Source: Oxynema aestuarii AP17 (GTDB taxonomy: Bacteria > Cyanobacteriota > Cyanobacteriia > Cyanobacteriales > Laspinemataceae). From it: 64,000 nt of DNA. A program made the translations under genes and the position numbers. How positions within the stretch are numbered: position 1 is the stretch's first letter; every line of letters begins with the position of its first letter. Positions 36,336 to 45,280 of the stretch are shown here, piece after piece. The DNA lies in the NCBI RefSeq assembly GCF_012295525.1, contig NZ_CP051167.1, positions 3,100,001-3,164,000 of the forward strand, in the 5' to 3' direction. The notes below the pieces were generated by a model. It saw only the letters and a program-made list of their open reading frames with translations, was not told the DNA's origin and searched no databases.

Positions 36336-36835
36336 CCTTTCACTTTTGGAAAACCTCTGTTTTGCGATCCCTAAATTGACAGGATTTAACTAACTATTCA
36401 GCCAGTCATTTTAACACTTTCAGCCCTTATTGACAAACTTTTATCGGTCGTCGATCGACGCAACGATCGCGGCACTGAGTGTTAGAATGACAGCAGTAGC
36501 ATCCGAGCTTAACTCTCAAATTATTTCTCGATCGTCGATGCTCTCCACTTAGAGTACGCCCATTTTTCCGAGTCTACCTGTAGCGATCGCTTCCCCCGAT
36601 CGAAAAAAATTTCCTCTCTACATTCCCGGAACTCAGTTCCTGCTATTTCCCTGGCGATCGATGCCTTGAGGAATGGCGATCGAACGAGATTGTTTGGATT
36701 AAACTCCCTCCCGAACCGCCCTAAAATTTCCCCACCGATACCCGCTTTTTCATTGCTGTTGGTTCGCGTTCCTCCCTCGGGAACTTTCCCCAGTTTCCCG
36801 GTTTAGATCGCTTCCCTTCTACCGAGAACGAAACC
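36336..36835. promoter_or_regulatory. Leader region of the ferredoxin/PAS/phosphatase genes
   Basis: About 500 bp without a convincing gene. It has a consensus-like TTGACA at 36430-36435, a perfect 12-bp palindrome CGTCGATCGACG at 36449-36460, and a TAGAAT at about 36484 that could be a -10, though the spacing to TTGACA is too long for a standard promoter. Confidence 0.4.
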
Positions 36836-37105
36836 ATGAAAGACAAAGAAAATCTATATTTATGCATGGGTTCCGCCTGCCACCAAATGGGTGTTTATGA
36901 AGTCTTACCCAAATTGCAAACCTTGATCGCCCAATACGAGTTAGACAATCGAATCGAACTGAAAGGTTCCTTTTGTTTGGAAACCTGTAGTGAAGGAATT
37001 GTCATGAAATTCAAAGACAAAATCTTCATTAAAATCAATGCAGACAATATCGAAGCAAAATTTAAAGATGAAATTTTGCCCAACATTCAACAAGCGATTG
37101 ACTAG
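36836..37105 (+). CDS. Small [2Fe-2S] thioredoxin-like ferredoxin
   Basis: The 89-residue protein resembles the C-terminal cluster domain of NuoE/HoxE. Cys10 and Cys15 (LYLCMGSACHQMG) and Cys47 and Cys51 (SFCLETCSEG) form a C-x4-C and C-x3-C set that would bind a [2Fe-2S] cluster. There is no helical NuoE N-terminal domain, so it is a free-standing electron carrier or redox sensor. It is followed 12 bp later by a PAS protein and then by a SpoIIE-type phosphatase. Similar small 2Fe-2S proteins accompany PAS and SpoIIE genes in [FeFe]-hydrogenase operons of anaerobic Firmicutes and Thermotogae. The gene is AT-richer than hox, with lysine-rich codon use, suggesting transfer. Confidence 0.88.
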   Translation: MKDKENLYLCMGSACHQMGVYEVLPKLQTLIAQYELDNRIELKGSFCLETCSEGIVMKFKDKIFIKINADNIEAKFKDEILPNIQQAID

Positions 37106-37117
37106 AGGACGCGATCG

Positions 37118-37624
37118 ATGAACGTCAACGATAAAAATTTGTGGGAAATTCTGTGGCAGTACGACCCTAATGCTTTAGTCGTAGTGGATACGGAGTTTAA
37201 AATTGCAGTAGTCAATCCGGCTTTTTGCAAAATGTTTGCAGTGGAAACATCGGAGGCGATCGGACGAGAGGCGATCGAGATTTTAGGCGAGATCGAAGAC
37301 TTCAAAACCGTTTGGAAAACCCAAGACGTGATTCGCGGTAAAGAGCGAGAATACAGCGATCGCGGTTTGTACGTCAAGCAAGTCATTTTCCCGATTCAAG
37401 ACCGGGAATTAATCGCCTGCATCATGGTCGATATTACCGAAGAACTCCAACGCAAAAAAGAAATGATCCGTTTCAAAACCGAAACTGTCGCCAAAGTCAA
37501 CGAAGTGGTCGATAACCAGATGAAAGTTGCCCAAGAAATTGCCGGACTCCTCGGCGAAACGACCGCCGAAACCAAAGTCAGCCTGTTAAAAATCATCAAA
37601 ATGATCGAACAGGAAAATGTTTGA
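37118..37624 (+). CDS. PAS-domain protein with conserved C-terminal helix (hydrogenase-operon type)
   Basis: The 168-residue protein has one PAS domain (about 8-108: WEILWQYDPNALVVVDTEFKIAVVNPAFCKMF, then the closing VKQVIFPIQDRELIACIMVDITEE). A long amphipathic C-terminal helix follows (about 118-168), containing VDNQMKVAQEIAGLLGETTAETKVSLLKI. That helix closely recalls the C-terminus of PAS proteins encoded with [FeFe] hydrogenases in Firmicutes, where an extra 4Fe-4S region is often present; none is seen here. Cys37 is a possible sensing residue. There is no kinase or DNA-binding output, so it probably signals through the phosphatase gene 57 bp downstream. No ligand can be assigned. Confidence 0.85.
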   Translation: MNVNDKNLWEILWQYDPNALVVVDTEFKIAVVNPAFCKMFAVETSEAIGREAIEILGEIEDFKTVWKTQDVIRGKEREYSDRGLYVKQVIFPIQDRELIACIMVDITEELQRKKEMIRFKTETVAKVNEVVDNQMKVAQEIAGLLGETTAETKVSLLKIIKMIEQENV

Positions 37625-37681
37625 CCTGGATTCCGCTTTTCAAAACGATCGCATCCCATAGAAACATCTTTAATCAAAAAA

Positions 37682-38842
37682 ATGGATAACTTTTTTGATA
37701 TCGCCCAATTCAGTTTAAACAAAAAAGGAGAAGAACTCTGCGGCGATCGCATTCAATATCGCAAAACCGCAGAGAAAACAACGATCGTCCTTTCCGACGG
37801 ATTGGGGAGTGGCGTTAAAGCAAACATTCTCGCCAGTTTGACGACTGAAATCTTAATTAACATGCTGAACGCCGACGTTCCGTTAGAAGAAGTCATCAAA
37901 ACCGTCATCGGAACCTTACCGATCTGTCAAGTCAGAAAAATTGCTTACGCTACCTTCACGATTATTCAAATCGAGCATAACACTGATAACTTTAAAGTCA
38001 TTAACTTTGACAATCCCCCAGTTTTTTATTTTAAAAAAGGCAAATTAATTCAACTCGAAAGTAAAACGGAGAAGATCTTAGATAAAAAGATCGCGATCGC
38101 CGAAGGAACCGTCGAACGCGGTGACTTTCTCGGGGCGATTAGCGACGGCGTCCTCTACGCCGGATTGGGGGTCGCTTTAAATTTTGGGTGGGGATGGGAT
38201 AACATTGCTAAATACCTACAAAACTTATTTTTCAACCAAACCCATACGGCGCGCAATATCGTGCAGAAAGTCATTGGTGAAACCAACCGTCTCTACGGTG
38301 GAAAAATTGGGGACGATGCCAGTTTTGTAGGCTTGTACGTCCGCCAACGCAATCCTTTGATTATTTTTACCGGACCGCCCTTAGAGAAAAGTAAAGATCG
38401 CGACTACGTCGAGCAGTTTCTGAACTTTGAAGGTCGCAAAGTGGTCTGTGGAGGAACCACGGGAAACATCGTGGCTAAATATTTGGGAGAAACGGTAGAA
38501 ATGGATATTTCGACGATGAGAAAAGATCTGCCACCCATCGGTAAATTAACTCCACTGAATTTAGTGACCGAAGGAATTTTAACGATTTCGACCGCATCGC
38601 AAATTTTAAAGAAATGTCAGTGCGATCTCGATCGCCTTCCCGGGGACAATAATGGGGCGGTGATGTTAGCCCGAGAAATTTTAGAAGCAGACTCGATCTT
38701 CTTTTTAGTCGGGCAGAAAATCAATGAATTTTATCAAAATCCTTTACTTCCTAAAAATATTTCGATTCGCAAGAACTTAATTGAAGAATTAGTACAGTAT
38801 TTACGCGAAAAGCAGAAAGAAGTGAGTATTGAATACTGTTAA
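37682..38842 (+). CDS. SpoIIE-family serine phosphatase linked to hydrogenase genes
   Basis: The 386-residue protein has an N-terminal PPM/SpoIIE phosphatase domain (about 1-222). The metal-binding acids are in place: Asp22 (CGDRIQ), Asp39 (VLSDGLGSG), Asp155 (AISDGVLYAG) and Asp211-Asp212 (KIGDDASFVGLYV). About 160 more residues follow (IIFTGPPLEKSKDRDYVEQFLNFEGRKVVCGGTTGNIVAKYLG and onward), a region also present in SpoIIE-type proteins of Firmicute hydrogenase operons. No PAS or response-regulator domain is fused, so input probably comes from the PAS protein just upstream. It closes the ferredoxin-PAS-phosphatase trio. GC content is lower than in hox or pha, and only a few HIP1 octamers are present. 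Confidence 0.88.
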   Translation: MDNFFDIAQFSLNKKGEELCGDRIQYRKTAEKTTIVLSDGLGSGVKANILASLTTEILINMLNADVPLEEVIKTVIGTLPICQVRKIAYATFTIIQIEHNTDNFKVINFDNPPVFYFKKGKLIQLESKTEKILDKKIAIAEGTVERGDFLGAISDGVLYAGLGVALNFGWGWDNIAKYLQNLFFNQTHTARNIVQKVIGETNRLYGGKIGDDASFVGLYVRQRNPLIIFTGPPLEKSKDRDYVEQFLNFEGRKVVCGGTTGNIVAKYLGETVEMDISTMRKDLPPIGKLTPLNLVTEGILTISTASQILKKCQCDLDRLPGDNNGAVMLAREILEADSIFFLVGQKINEFYQNPLLPKNISIRKNLIEELVQYLREKQKEVSIEYC

Positions 38843-39349
38843 CAGGCGATCGCCCTTTCCCCATTCCTAGATTTTCGCCACCCCGGCGCCTGTTGACCGT
38901 CGAGACAATGGTTCCCAATTTTTTTCGGAGTCCGATCGCTCTAAGTCTTTTCTAACGGGGATTTCAAGGGTTTTTGGCGATTCCCACTCACCGATAAGGG
39001 TCGCGCTGAAATCGCGATCGCTCTCCTTTAAGTTTTTAATTTTTTAAATTTTGATATCTTTTCTTAAACAAAATGAAAGAGAATGAACGTCAAAAAACTG
39101 AGCGATCCATCTGAGTTTTTCGATCGCCTCTCCGGTCGTCAACTCGGCGGCGATCGCCCGACAAAATTTTATTTTTTGTTAATTTTTAAGATTGGAAAAA
39201 TGAGATTTATTTATATGAACTTTTGTATCTCGCCTCAACCTTCATAAGCATTTCTGCTATAGTAAAGGGGAAAATTTGAAAGGGGTTTACAGTTAACGGA
39301 AACGAACCGCCTTTCATGCTCGAAAGCAACACCTATCACCCAATAAACA
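38843..39349. promoter_or_regulatory. Upstream region of the phasin-like gene
   Basis: About 500 bp without a convincing gene; it becomes strongly AT-rich from 39030 to 39210. TATAGT at 39258-39263 could be a -10 box about 85 bp before the phasin start, but no good -35 is visible. Confidence 0.35.
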
Positions 39350-39622
39350 ATGGATACGACTAAATATTTTGAAGAGTACCAAAACCAGTTGCGCGACTGG
39401 CAGAAAAAATTCTTTGACGCCTGGATGGAATCCCTCCCGACGGGAACCGACGGCTTCAAATTCCCGGAAAACATGGATCGCACGATCGAAACTCAGGAAC
39501 AACTCGTCAACAACTACCTGAAAGCTCAAGAAACCGCTACTAAAATCGCCCTCGAATCCCAAAAACAATTTTGGGATGGATATTTCAAATTAATGCGTAA
39601 AGTTCCCACGTTTTCGGAATAG
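39350..39622 (+). CDS. phaP: Small phasin-like protein (PHB granule coat)
   Basis: The 90-residue protein is almost wholly helical and amphipathic: YFEEYQNQLRDWQKKFFDAW, then EQLVNNYLKAQETATKIALESQKQFWDGYFKLM. It has no cysteine, no signal peptide and a high content of Gln, Lys and aromatic residues, the pattern of phasins. The short cyanobacterial phasin (about 94 residues) is the nearest match I can think of. It faces phaC across a strong terminator, in a cluster with all four PHB synthesis genes. A role on PHB granules is therefore likely, though based on composition and context rather than on a diagnostic motif. Confidence 0.78.
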   Translation: MDTTKYFEEYQNQLRDWQKKFFDAWMESLPTGTDGFKFPENMDRTIETQEQLVNNYLKAQETATKIALESQKQFWDGYFKLMRKVPTFSE

Positions 39623-39673
39623 AAACCCGGTGAACTCCCCGACGAACATAGATGATATGAACCTATCGAAATT

Positions 39674-39710
39674 AACCCTCAACGCGATCGCCGTTGAGGG
39701 TTTCCTTTTG
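39674..39710. terminator. Intrinsic terminator between phaP and phaC
   Basis: Perfect 11-bp arms AACCCTCAACG (39674-39684) and CGTTGAGGGTT (39692-39702) enclose a 7-base loop and are followed by TTCCTTTT. It ends phaP on the plus strand; the A/T-rich flank on the other side may let it also end phaC. Confidence 0.85.
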
Positions 39711-39737
39711 AATGACGGGTTCAATGAATGAAATCGA

Positions 39738-40835
39738 CTATTCGCTACGAGCGGTTAACCAATCTACGATCGTAGGGGGTAAATCCCGTTGTACCTTCCC
39801 ACTAACATACATGCCGATATGTCCCACGGGGAAAGAATGAACCGTATAATCGTCAGTGCCGACATACTTTTCGAGCGCCAAAGACGACTCCGGCGGAACT
39901 AAATGATCCTTCTCGGCATATAGGTTCAAAATCGGCATTTTCAGGTTATTTAAGTTCACCTTGCCCTCGCCGATCTCGATCTCCCCTTTAATCAGTTTGT
40001 TTTGCTGGTAAAACTCTTTAAGAAACTGTCGGTAAGCTTCTCCCGCTTGGTCCGGACTGTCGAAAATCCACTTCTCCATCCGCAAGAAGTTGAGAACCTT
40101 ATCTTCGCTGCCCGCAATTTCGGGAAAATCGAGGTATTTTTGAATTCCGAGTTGCCGGGGTTTGAGCATTAAAAACTCTAAATTGAGAAAATCCCCCGGA
40201 ATATTGCCCAACGCCTCCACCATCAAATCGATATCGAGGGCCTCGGAGCCCAGGCTACATCCTCCCCGCATGTTGAGCAAGGCTTTGGGCATGTAAAAAT
40301 CAACCGGAGCGACCATCACGATCAAGTTTTTGACTTTCTCCGGATACAGGGAACTGTAACAGAGACTGAAAGTGCCTCCCTGACAGATCCCCAACAGGTT
40401 AATTTTGTCCAACTCGTGTTTCTGGCGAATGGCATCGACGCAGTTATTGATATAACCGTTAATATAATCGTCGAGGGTCAACCAGCGATCGGCACGGGTG
40501 GGATAGCCCCAGTCGATCAAATAAACATCCAAGCCTAACTTGAGTAAATTGGCGACTAAAGAACGATTTTCCTGCAAATCGACCATAAAGGGGCGATTGA
40601 CTAGAGCGTAGACAATCAGGACGGGGATACCCAGGGGTTTTTCCACCGCAGGCTGAAAGCGGTACAAGACGACCTTGTCTTCTTTGTAGACCACTTCTTT
40701 TGGCGTCACGCCAATTTCGATATCTTCTTCGCGCAAGCTACTTAAGTTTTCGATGCCTTTGAGCAGTTTTTTGGTGAGTTCGGCATACTCGTGGGTGGCA
40801 TCTTCCAAGCGCATTTGCGTCAAAAATGGCAGCAT
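39738..40835 (-). CDS. phaC: Class III poly(3-hydroxybutyrate) synthase subunit PhaC
   Basis: The protein has 365 residues from ATG 40835; the frame continues upstream into phaE in another phase and is not expected to be used. PhaC polymerises 3-hydroxybutyryl-CoA. The lipase-like box is LGICQGGTFSLCY with nucleophile Cys151; Asp310 (YAEKDHLVPP) and His339 (PVGHIGMY) complete the triad. Length and sequence are those of class III synthases, which need PhaE. It is the last gene of phaA-phaB-phaE-phaC, 130 bp after phaE. That gap includes a purine-rich stretch and HIP1 sequence but no clear promoter. Confidence 0.95.
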   Translation of the reverse strand: MLPFLTQMRLEDATHEYAELTKKLLKGIENLSSLREEDIEIGVTPKEVVYKEDKVVLYRFQPAVEKPLGIPVLIVYALVNRPFMVDLQENRSLVANLLKLGLDVYLIDWGYPTRADRWLTLDDYINGYINNCVDAIRQKHELDKINLLGICQGGTFSLCYSSLYPEKVKNLIVMVAPVDFYMPKALLNMRGGCSLGSEALDIDLMVEALGNIPGDFLNLEFLMLKPRQLGIQKYLDFPEIAGSEDKVLNFLRMEKWIFDSPDQAGEAYRQFLKEFYQQNKLIKGEIEIGEGKVNLNNLKMPILNLYAEKDHLVPPESSLALEKYVGTDDYTVHSFPVGHIGMYVSGKVQRDLPPTIVDWLTARSE

Positions 40836-40965
40836 AACTCTCGCTACTCCGTGCAGTAATTGCCAACATGGTTTCGGGATACCGCGCTGAGGGAAGGGTG
40901 GATGAGGAGCTTTGGGGCGATCTTGGGCGGGGGGCGATCGCCCAAAGCTCCCCCTCCGAGTGCGG

Positions 40966-41970
40966 CTAGGGTTCGGGTTGCTCCCGACTCTCGGATTTCG
41001 CCAAGGCTTTTTTGAGCTGCTTGACTTCCTTGCGCAGTTCGTAGATGCTCTTGTGGATTTCATCGACTTCACTGCGCAGTGGCACGTTCATCGTTTTTAA
41101 AGACAGTTCCATCAGCTCTTGCTGTTGGATGCGGTAGGTATTGAGGGCGTTGAGGAATTTGCCGCGAATTTTGAGATTGTCCTCGCGACAGAAGGCTTCT
41201 TCAAACACGCCATCGGAAACCTGACTCCACAGAAGTTGAAACTGCCGCCAGTCTTCGACCTTTTCGCCTTGTTCAGCTAAAGACACCAATTCCTTCATTA
41301 AGACTTCAAAGGAGCGCACTTGGATGTCTGCGAGGACGAGCTGGTAGTTGATACTCGCTTTATACAGTTCGGTCCACGCATCGAAACCGGAGACGAGTTT
41401 GCCGTTAAATTCGCGGGTCGGGCCGAGAACGGGACTCTTCATCAAGCTGCCGAAGCTTTCCTCGTACAGGAGATTCCAGTAGAGGTTGTTGAGTTCGATC
41501 GAGGCGGAAGGGTTCCCCGTGACCGCTTTACCCATCGTACCGAGGGATAAGCCCAACGGATCGAACCAAAGTTGGCTGAACTTTTGCATCTCGCGGATGT
41601 AAAGCTGCCACAATTCGGCGATATCTTTGTTGGCGTTGAGGCTGCCCTCGGAAAAACTGGCCAACTGGTCGCGCATTTGTTCGGCATACTGGTTTAAGGT
41701 TTGCTGCCAGTTGCCCCCGGATGCGACTTGGGGAAAAATATCTTTCCAGGCATCGACGGAGAGTTTGAGAAAACGCACGTACACGTCCTGATTTTCTGCA
41801 ACTCTCTCGGTGAATTTGTTCAATTCGGCTTTAGAGTCGGACAGGGGTTGTCCGGAAGGGATCGAACCGACCAACTCGAACCAGCTTTGCCACATCTTCG
41901 TCCCGGTCTCGGACCAGGTGTTGACGAGCTCGGTGGCTACGTCACTCCAGTGAGTTTTTTCTTTATCCAT
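40966..41970 (-). CDS. phaE: Class III PHB synthase subunit PhaE
   Basis: The 334-residue helical partner of PhaC begins MDKEKTHWSDVATELVNTWSETGTKMWQSWFELVG. It contains the family-typical FDPLGLSLGTMGKAVTGNPSAS and GPTREFNGKLVSGFDAWTELYKAS segments. It ends in a coiled coil (about 300-328, VDEIHKSIYELRKEVKQLKKALAKS). PhaE activates and organises PhaC on the granule. No catalytic residues are expected. It lies 48 bp after phaB on the same strand. In model unicellular cyanobacteria phaA-phaB and phaE-phaC form separate operons; here they are joined. Confidence 0.94.
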   Translation of the reverse strand: MDKEKTHWSDVATELVNTWSETGTKMWQSWFELVGSIPSGQPLSDSKAELNKFTERVAENQDVYVRFLKLSVDAWKDIFPQVASGGNWQQTLNQYAEQMRDQLASFSEGSLNANKDIAELWQLYIREMQKFSQLWFDPLGLSLGTMGKAVTGNPSASIELNNLYWNLLYEESFGSLMKSPVLGPTREFNGKLVSGFDAWTELYKASINYQLVLADIQVRSFEVLMKELVSLAEQGEKVEDWRQFQLLWSQVSDGVFEEAFCREDNLKIRGKFLNALNTYRIQQQELMELSLKTMNVPLRSEVDEIHKSIYELRKEVKQLKKALAKSESREQPEP

Positions 41971-42018
41971 CTTGATTGCCTCAATTCTGTTTGGCGCATT
42001 GCGAATTACGAATCGAGT

Positions 42019-42741
42019 TTAGGTATGATGGGCTCCGTTGACGCGCAGGACTTCTCCAGAAACGTAGCTGCTGGCGACTGGAGAGAGGAGGTAGGCCACG
42101 GCCCAGGCGATATCTTCCGGTTCGCCGAAGCGACGGAAGGGGATTTCGGCGGTGATTTTGTCTTTGACTTTGTCGGGGAGAAATTTGGTCATTTCGGTGT
42201 TGATGAAGCCGGGGGCGATCGCGTTGGCCCGAACCCCATAACGGGCGGCTTCGCGGGCGAGGGATTTGATTAAACCGATGACGGCGGCTTTGGTGGCGGC
42301 GTAGTTGGTTTGTCCGGCGTTGCCGCGATCGCCCGAAATCGAACTGATGCCGACGATTGCCCCGGCGCCGCGATCGTACATCCCTTGAACGAACGGTTTG
42401 ATCGTATGGTTGACCCCTTTGAGGTTGACGTTAATCACCGCATCCCAGTCGGCGTCAGTCAGTTTATTGAAGAAGTTATCCCGAGTAATCCCCGCATTGG
42501 CGACCACGCCGTAAACTGGGCCTAATTTCTCTTCAATTTCTCGAGCGGCGGCTTCCATCGACCCTAAATCGGTCACGTCCGCTTTGACGGCTAAGGCGCC
42601 ACTGTCGGAGTCGTCAATTTCGATATCCGTATAAGCGACTTTAGCGCCTAACTCGGTTAACAAGGTGACGATCGCTTTCCCGATGCCGCGATTGCCACCC
42701 GTGACCACAATGACTTTATCTTCTAATCCTAGAGAGACCAT
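42019..42741 (-). CDS. phaB: Acetoacetyl-CoA reductase PhaB
   Basis: The protein has 240 residues from ATG 42741, with AAGGA 11 bases upstream; an upstream start at 42783 would add 14 residues before the conserved opening. This short-chain dehydrogenase reduces acetoacetyl-CoA to (R)-3-hydroxybutyryl-CoA, normally with NADPH. It has the cofactor motif TGGNRGIGKAI (14-24), NAGITRDN (82-89), catalytic Ser134, Tyr147 and Lys151 (GISSISGDRG, then NYAATKAA), and the C-terminal GYVSGEVLRVNGA-like ending. The FabG-like family is broad, but the position between phaA and phaE makes PhaB the clear reading. The step consumes reducing power, which fits the neighbouring hydrogenase. Confidence 0.94.
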   Translation of the reverse strand: MVSLGLEDKVIVVTGGNRGIGKAIVTLLTELGAKVAYTDIEIDDSDSGALAVKADVTDLGSMEAAAREIEEKLGPVYGVVANAGITRDNFFNKLTDADWDAVINVNLKGVNHTIKPFVQGMYDRGAGAIVGISSISGDRGNAGQTNYAATKAAVIGLIKSLAREAARYGVRANAIAPGFINTEMTKFLPDKVKDKITAEIPFRRFGEPEDIAWAVAYLLSPVASSYVSGEVLRVNGAHHT

Positions 42742-42814
42742 AATTGTTACTGTCCTTAAATTTCTGGATCGAACCGGGGGCATCGCGTCGCGACGCTCCC
42801 GGTCGGTTGTCGGG

Positions 42815-44005
42815 CTACACTCGTTCTAAGGCGATCGCCGTTCCTCCCCCGGTACCGTGGCACAAGGCGGCCAGTCCTCGGCTGCTATCCCGTTCTTGCA
42901 AGGCATTGAGCAAGGTGACGACAACCCGCGCCCCAGACGCCCCGATCGGGTGTCCGAGGGCGATCGCCCCACCGTGAACGTTGAGTCGATCGTGAGACAC
43001 GCCGAGCATCTTGTTAAACAGCAAGTTACTCACGGCAAACGCCTCGTTATTCTCAAACAAGTCGAAATCGGAAACCTCCATCTCCAGTTTCGCCAGCAGC
43101 TTCTTGCTCGCATGGATGGGAACTTCCGGGAAACGCCAACTCTCCCCTCCCGCAAAACTGCCGCCCAACACTTTCGCCAGGGGTTTGAGTCCGTGGCGTT
43201 CCACCGCCGCCGCACTGGCGACCACCAACGCCGCCGCCCCATCGCTGATCTGACTGCAATTGCCCGCCGTCAATACTCCATCCGCTTTAAACGCCGGACG
43301 TAACTTACTCAAACTCTCGGCAGTCGTCCCGGCGCGAATGCCTTCGTCGGTATCGATCTGCTGGGTTTCCTTTTTCACCCGTACCGCGATCGGCACAATT
43401 TCTTTTTTGAAAATGCCGCTTTCGGTCGCTTCCGCAGCCCGTTGTTGGGAATAGGCGGCCACTTCGTCTAACGCTTGGCGGCTAAAACCGTGCTCGGCAG
43501 CGAGTCGCTCGGTTTGCTCGCCCATCCCCTCACCTGTGGTCGAATCCGTGAGACCGTCGTGAATGAGTAAATCTGTGAGCGGTTCTGGCGCGCCCAACAG
43601 GGTTTTATAGCCCCACCGCGCTCGCGCCGAGAGGAAAAAGCCCGCTTGGGACATCGATTCCATACCCCCCGCCAGAACTAAATCTGCTTCTCCAGCACGA
43701 ATCGCCGTCACGGCGTTGGTCAGGGCGATCATCCCCGAGGAGCAAACCATATCCACTGCATACCCGTCCACCGTTGGGGGAATGCCCGCTTTTAACGCCG
43801 CCTGACGGGGTAATAACTGTCCGTGTCCTCCCCGTAAGACATTCCCTAAAATATAAAGGTCGAGGGCATCTCCGGAAATTCCAGCTCGCTCTAGCGCGGC
43901 GGCGATCGCGTGAGTTCCGAGTTCGACGGGAGACAGAGCGGATAGAACGCCTCCAAAACGACCGAGGGGGGTCCGTACTGCCGAAACAATATAGGCTTCC
44001 TGCAT
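42815..44005 (-). CDS. phaA: Acetyl-CoA acetyltransferase (beta-ketothiolase) PhaA
   Basis: The 396-residue enzyme condenses two acetyl-CoA to acetoacetyl-CoA, the first step of PHB synthesis. The thiolase residues are in place: Cys88 (VDMVCSSGMIAL), His352 (GGAIALGHPIGASG) and Cys382 (ALCHGTGGGTAIAL). The ATG at 44005 is preceded by AGGA at 7 bases and by about 1.27 kb without an assigned gene, which should hold the promoter of the whole phaABEC run. It lies 73 bp before phaB. Confidence 0.96.
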   Translation of the reverse strand: MQEAYIVSAVRTPLGRFGGVLSALSPVELGTHAIAAALERAGISGDALDLYILGNVLRGGHGQLLPRQAALKAGIPPTVDGYAVDMVCSSGMIALTNAVTAIRAGEADLVLAGGMESMSQAGFFLSARARWGYKTLLGAPEPLTDLLIHDGLTDSTTGEGMGEQTERLAAEHGFSRQALDEVAAYSQQRAAEATESGIFKKEIVPIAVRVKKETQQIDTDEGIRAGTTAESLSKLRPAFKADGVLTAGNCSQISDGAAALVVASAAAVERHGLKPLAKVLGGSFAGGESWRFPEVPIHASKKLLAKLEMEVSDFDLFENNEAFAVSNLLFNKMLGVSHDRLNVHGGAIALGHPIGASGARVVVTLLNALQERDSSRGLAALCHGTGGGTAIALERV

Positions 44006-45280
44006 AAATAATCCTGATTGAAAAACGATACAAACTTAGAAGAATACGAAGTTAGCCACAAGGAAAAACGAGAGGGGATCTGCGAACAAAGACCCTCTTC
44101 GGGAAACAAATTCATTCGCGATCGAGGTCGCTATCGAAATACAAATCTTCGATTGAGTGCATGAGTTAAGCGATCGCAGATCGACCAAAAAAAACATCGT
44201 CGTTGTTTCTCGTCCTCGTCCACTTCCGGCAGCAAAATTCGCCGCCTTTTCTCTTAGAAAAATTGAGTAAACTTGGCTTCATTCGCTCTAGCTCGATCCC
44301 AGTCTGATGGGATGCACTGACTGTCTGAACTGGGTGGAAGTCCCTTACGACTTTTCCCTGTGTTTTTCCCCGTGACTCTTGACGAGACTTGCACTAGCTA
44401 CATATTTATGATTTTTCTTGTTTTTCTACGTCCAGACACTCGGTAGGTCGTAGATCTTCAGGCAGGTTACCCGCCTTTAATGCGATCGGGAAATCTCCTT
44501 GTTAGGGTTGACCGAGGAATCGCTCGTGAAGCGGTTAGTTGCGAACTCACCCATACAGCTTTCTTTTTATCCGGGATATGGCTTTGACATTTCTGCTACT
44601 CCCCGATTGACGACTTAGGTAGCTTCCCCTCCTCAGACTGGAGTGGGAAAAGGAAGTCGCCGAGGGGAAAGACCGCCATTCCACGGTCAGATCCGATCGC
44701 CGGGATAAGGCTTGAGTCTCTTCCTTCCGACTTCACTGGGATAATTGTCCCTCCGTTTGCTCTTTAAGAGGGGTGTTCTTTATCTTTTTTTTAGAGATAC
44801 CGTTTCTGAAAAGATGACGGAATCCCTGGAAAGATCTGTATATATTTCCGCCTTCTGTCCCTAGCTCGGATTCGGCGCATCGTTGATGACAGGAAATCTT
44901 GCAAATGCGGACAAAATCTGGTGCTTATGGAAAATCGAACCTTTTCAAGTCCTCTACTACAGAAATCTAAATCCTTTACGCTGCTTAACAAAAAATTCAA
45001 GATTCGTGGCGGCGATCGCCCCCGCTCAACCCCTATCGCAGCCTGGGGGGAATACCCCTTCGAGGGAAGTTTCAAAAATGAGAACAATAAATTTTAAGTC
45101 TAAAAATCTTATAAAAATGTAAAATAATCACCCTAAAAAGATAGGGAGTTTGATAAATTAAAACTGAAATCGACCATAACTTTCAAATAGGTAGACGACC
45201 TAGAAACAGGTCGATCTTAAAAATGTGAAAATTCGATCGCTCCGTTCTCAAGTTTCCGTTCTCAAGTTAAAGTGTCCCCC
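44006..45280. other. Unassigned 1.27-kb region between phaA and hoxW
   Basis: Divergent promoters for phaA and hoxW are expected here. The middle (about 44290-44760) is poor in HIP1 and carries several short complementary arms: AGGC/GCCT around GGTTACCC near 44460, CTTCC/GGAAG and CCCCTC/GAGGGG near 44620-44670, and GACCG/CGGTC at 44671-44688. A T-rich run (TTCTTTATCTTTTTTTT) follows at about 44775. This looks more like structured RNA or a decayed mobile element than coding DNA. No family could be named. The right part is AT-rich. Confidence 0.4.

Noticed and set aside
44290-44760. Group II intron
   Set aside because: GGTGGAAGTCCC recalls intron domain I, but no GTGCG 5' end, domain V or reverse transcriptase is present, so it was left as an unassigned region.
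44791-45122. Overlapping short frames on both strands near hoxW
   Set aside because: Neither shows family features; they overlap AT-rich leader DNA.
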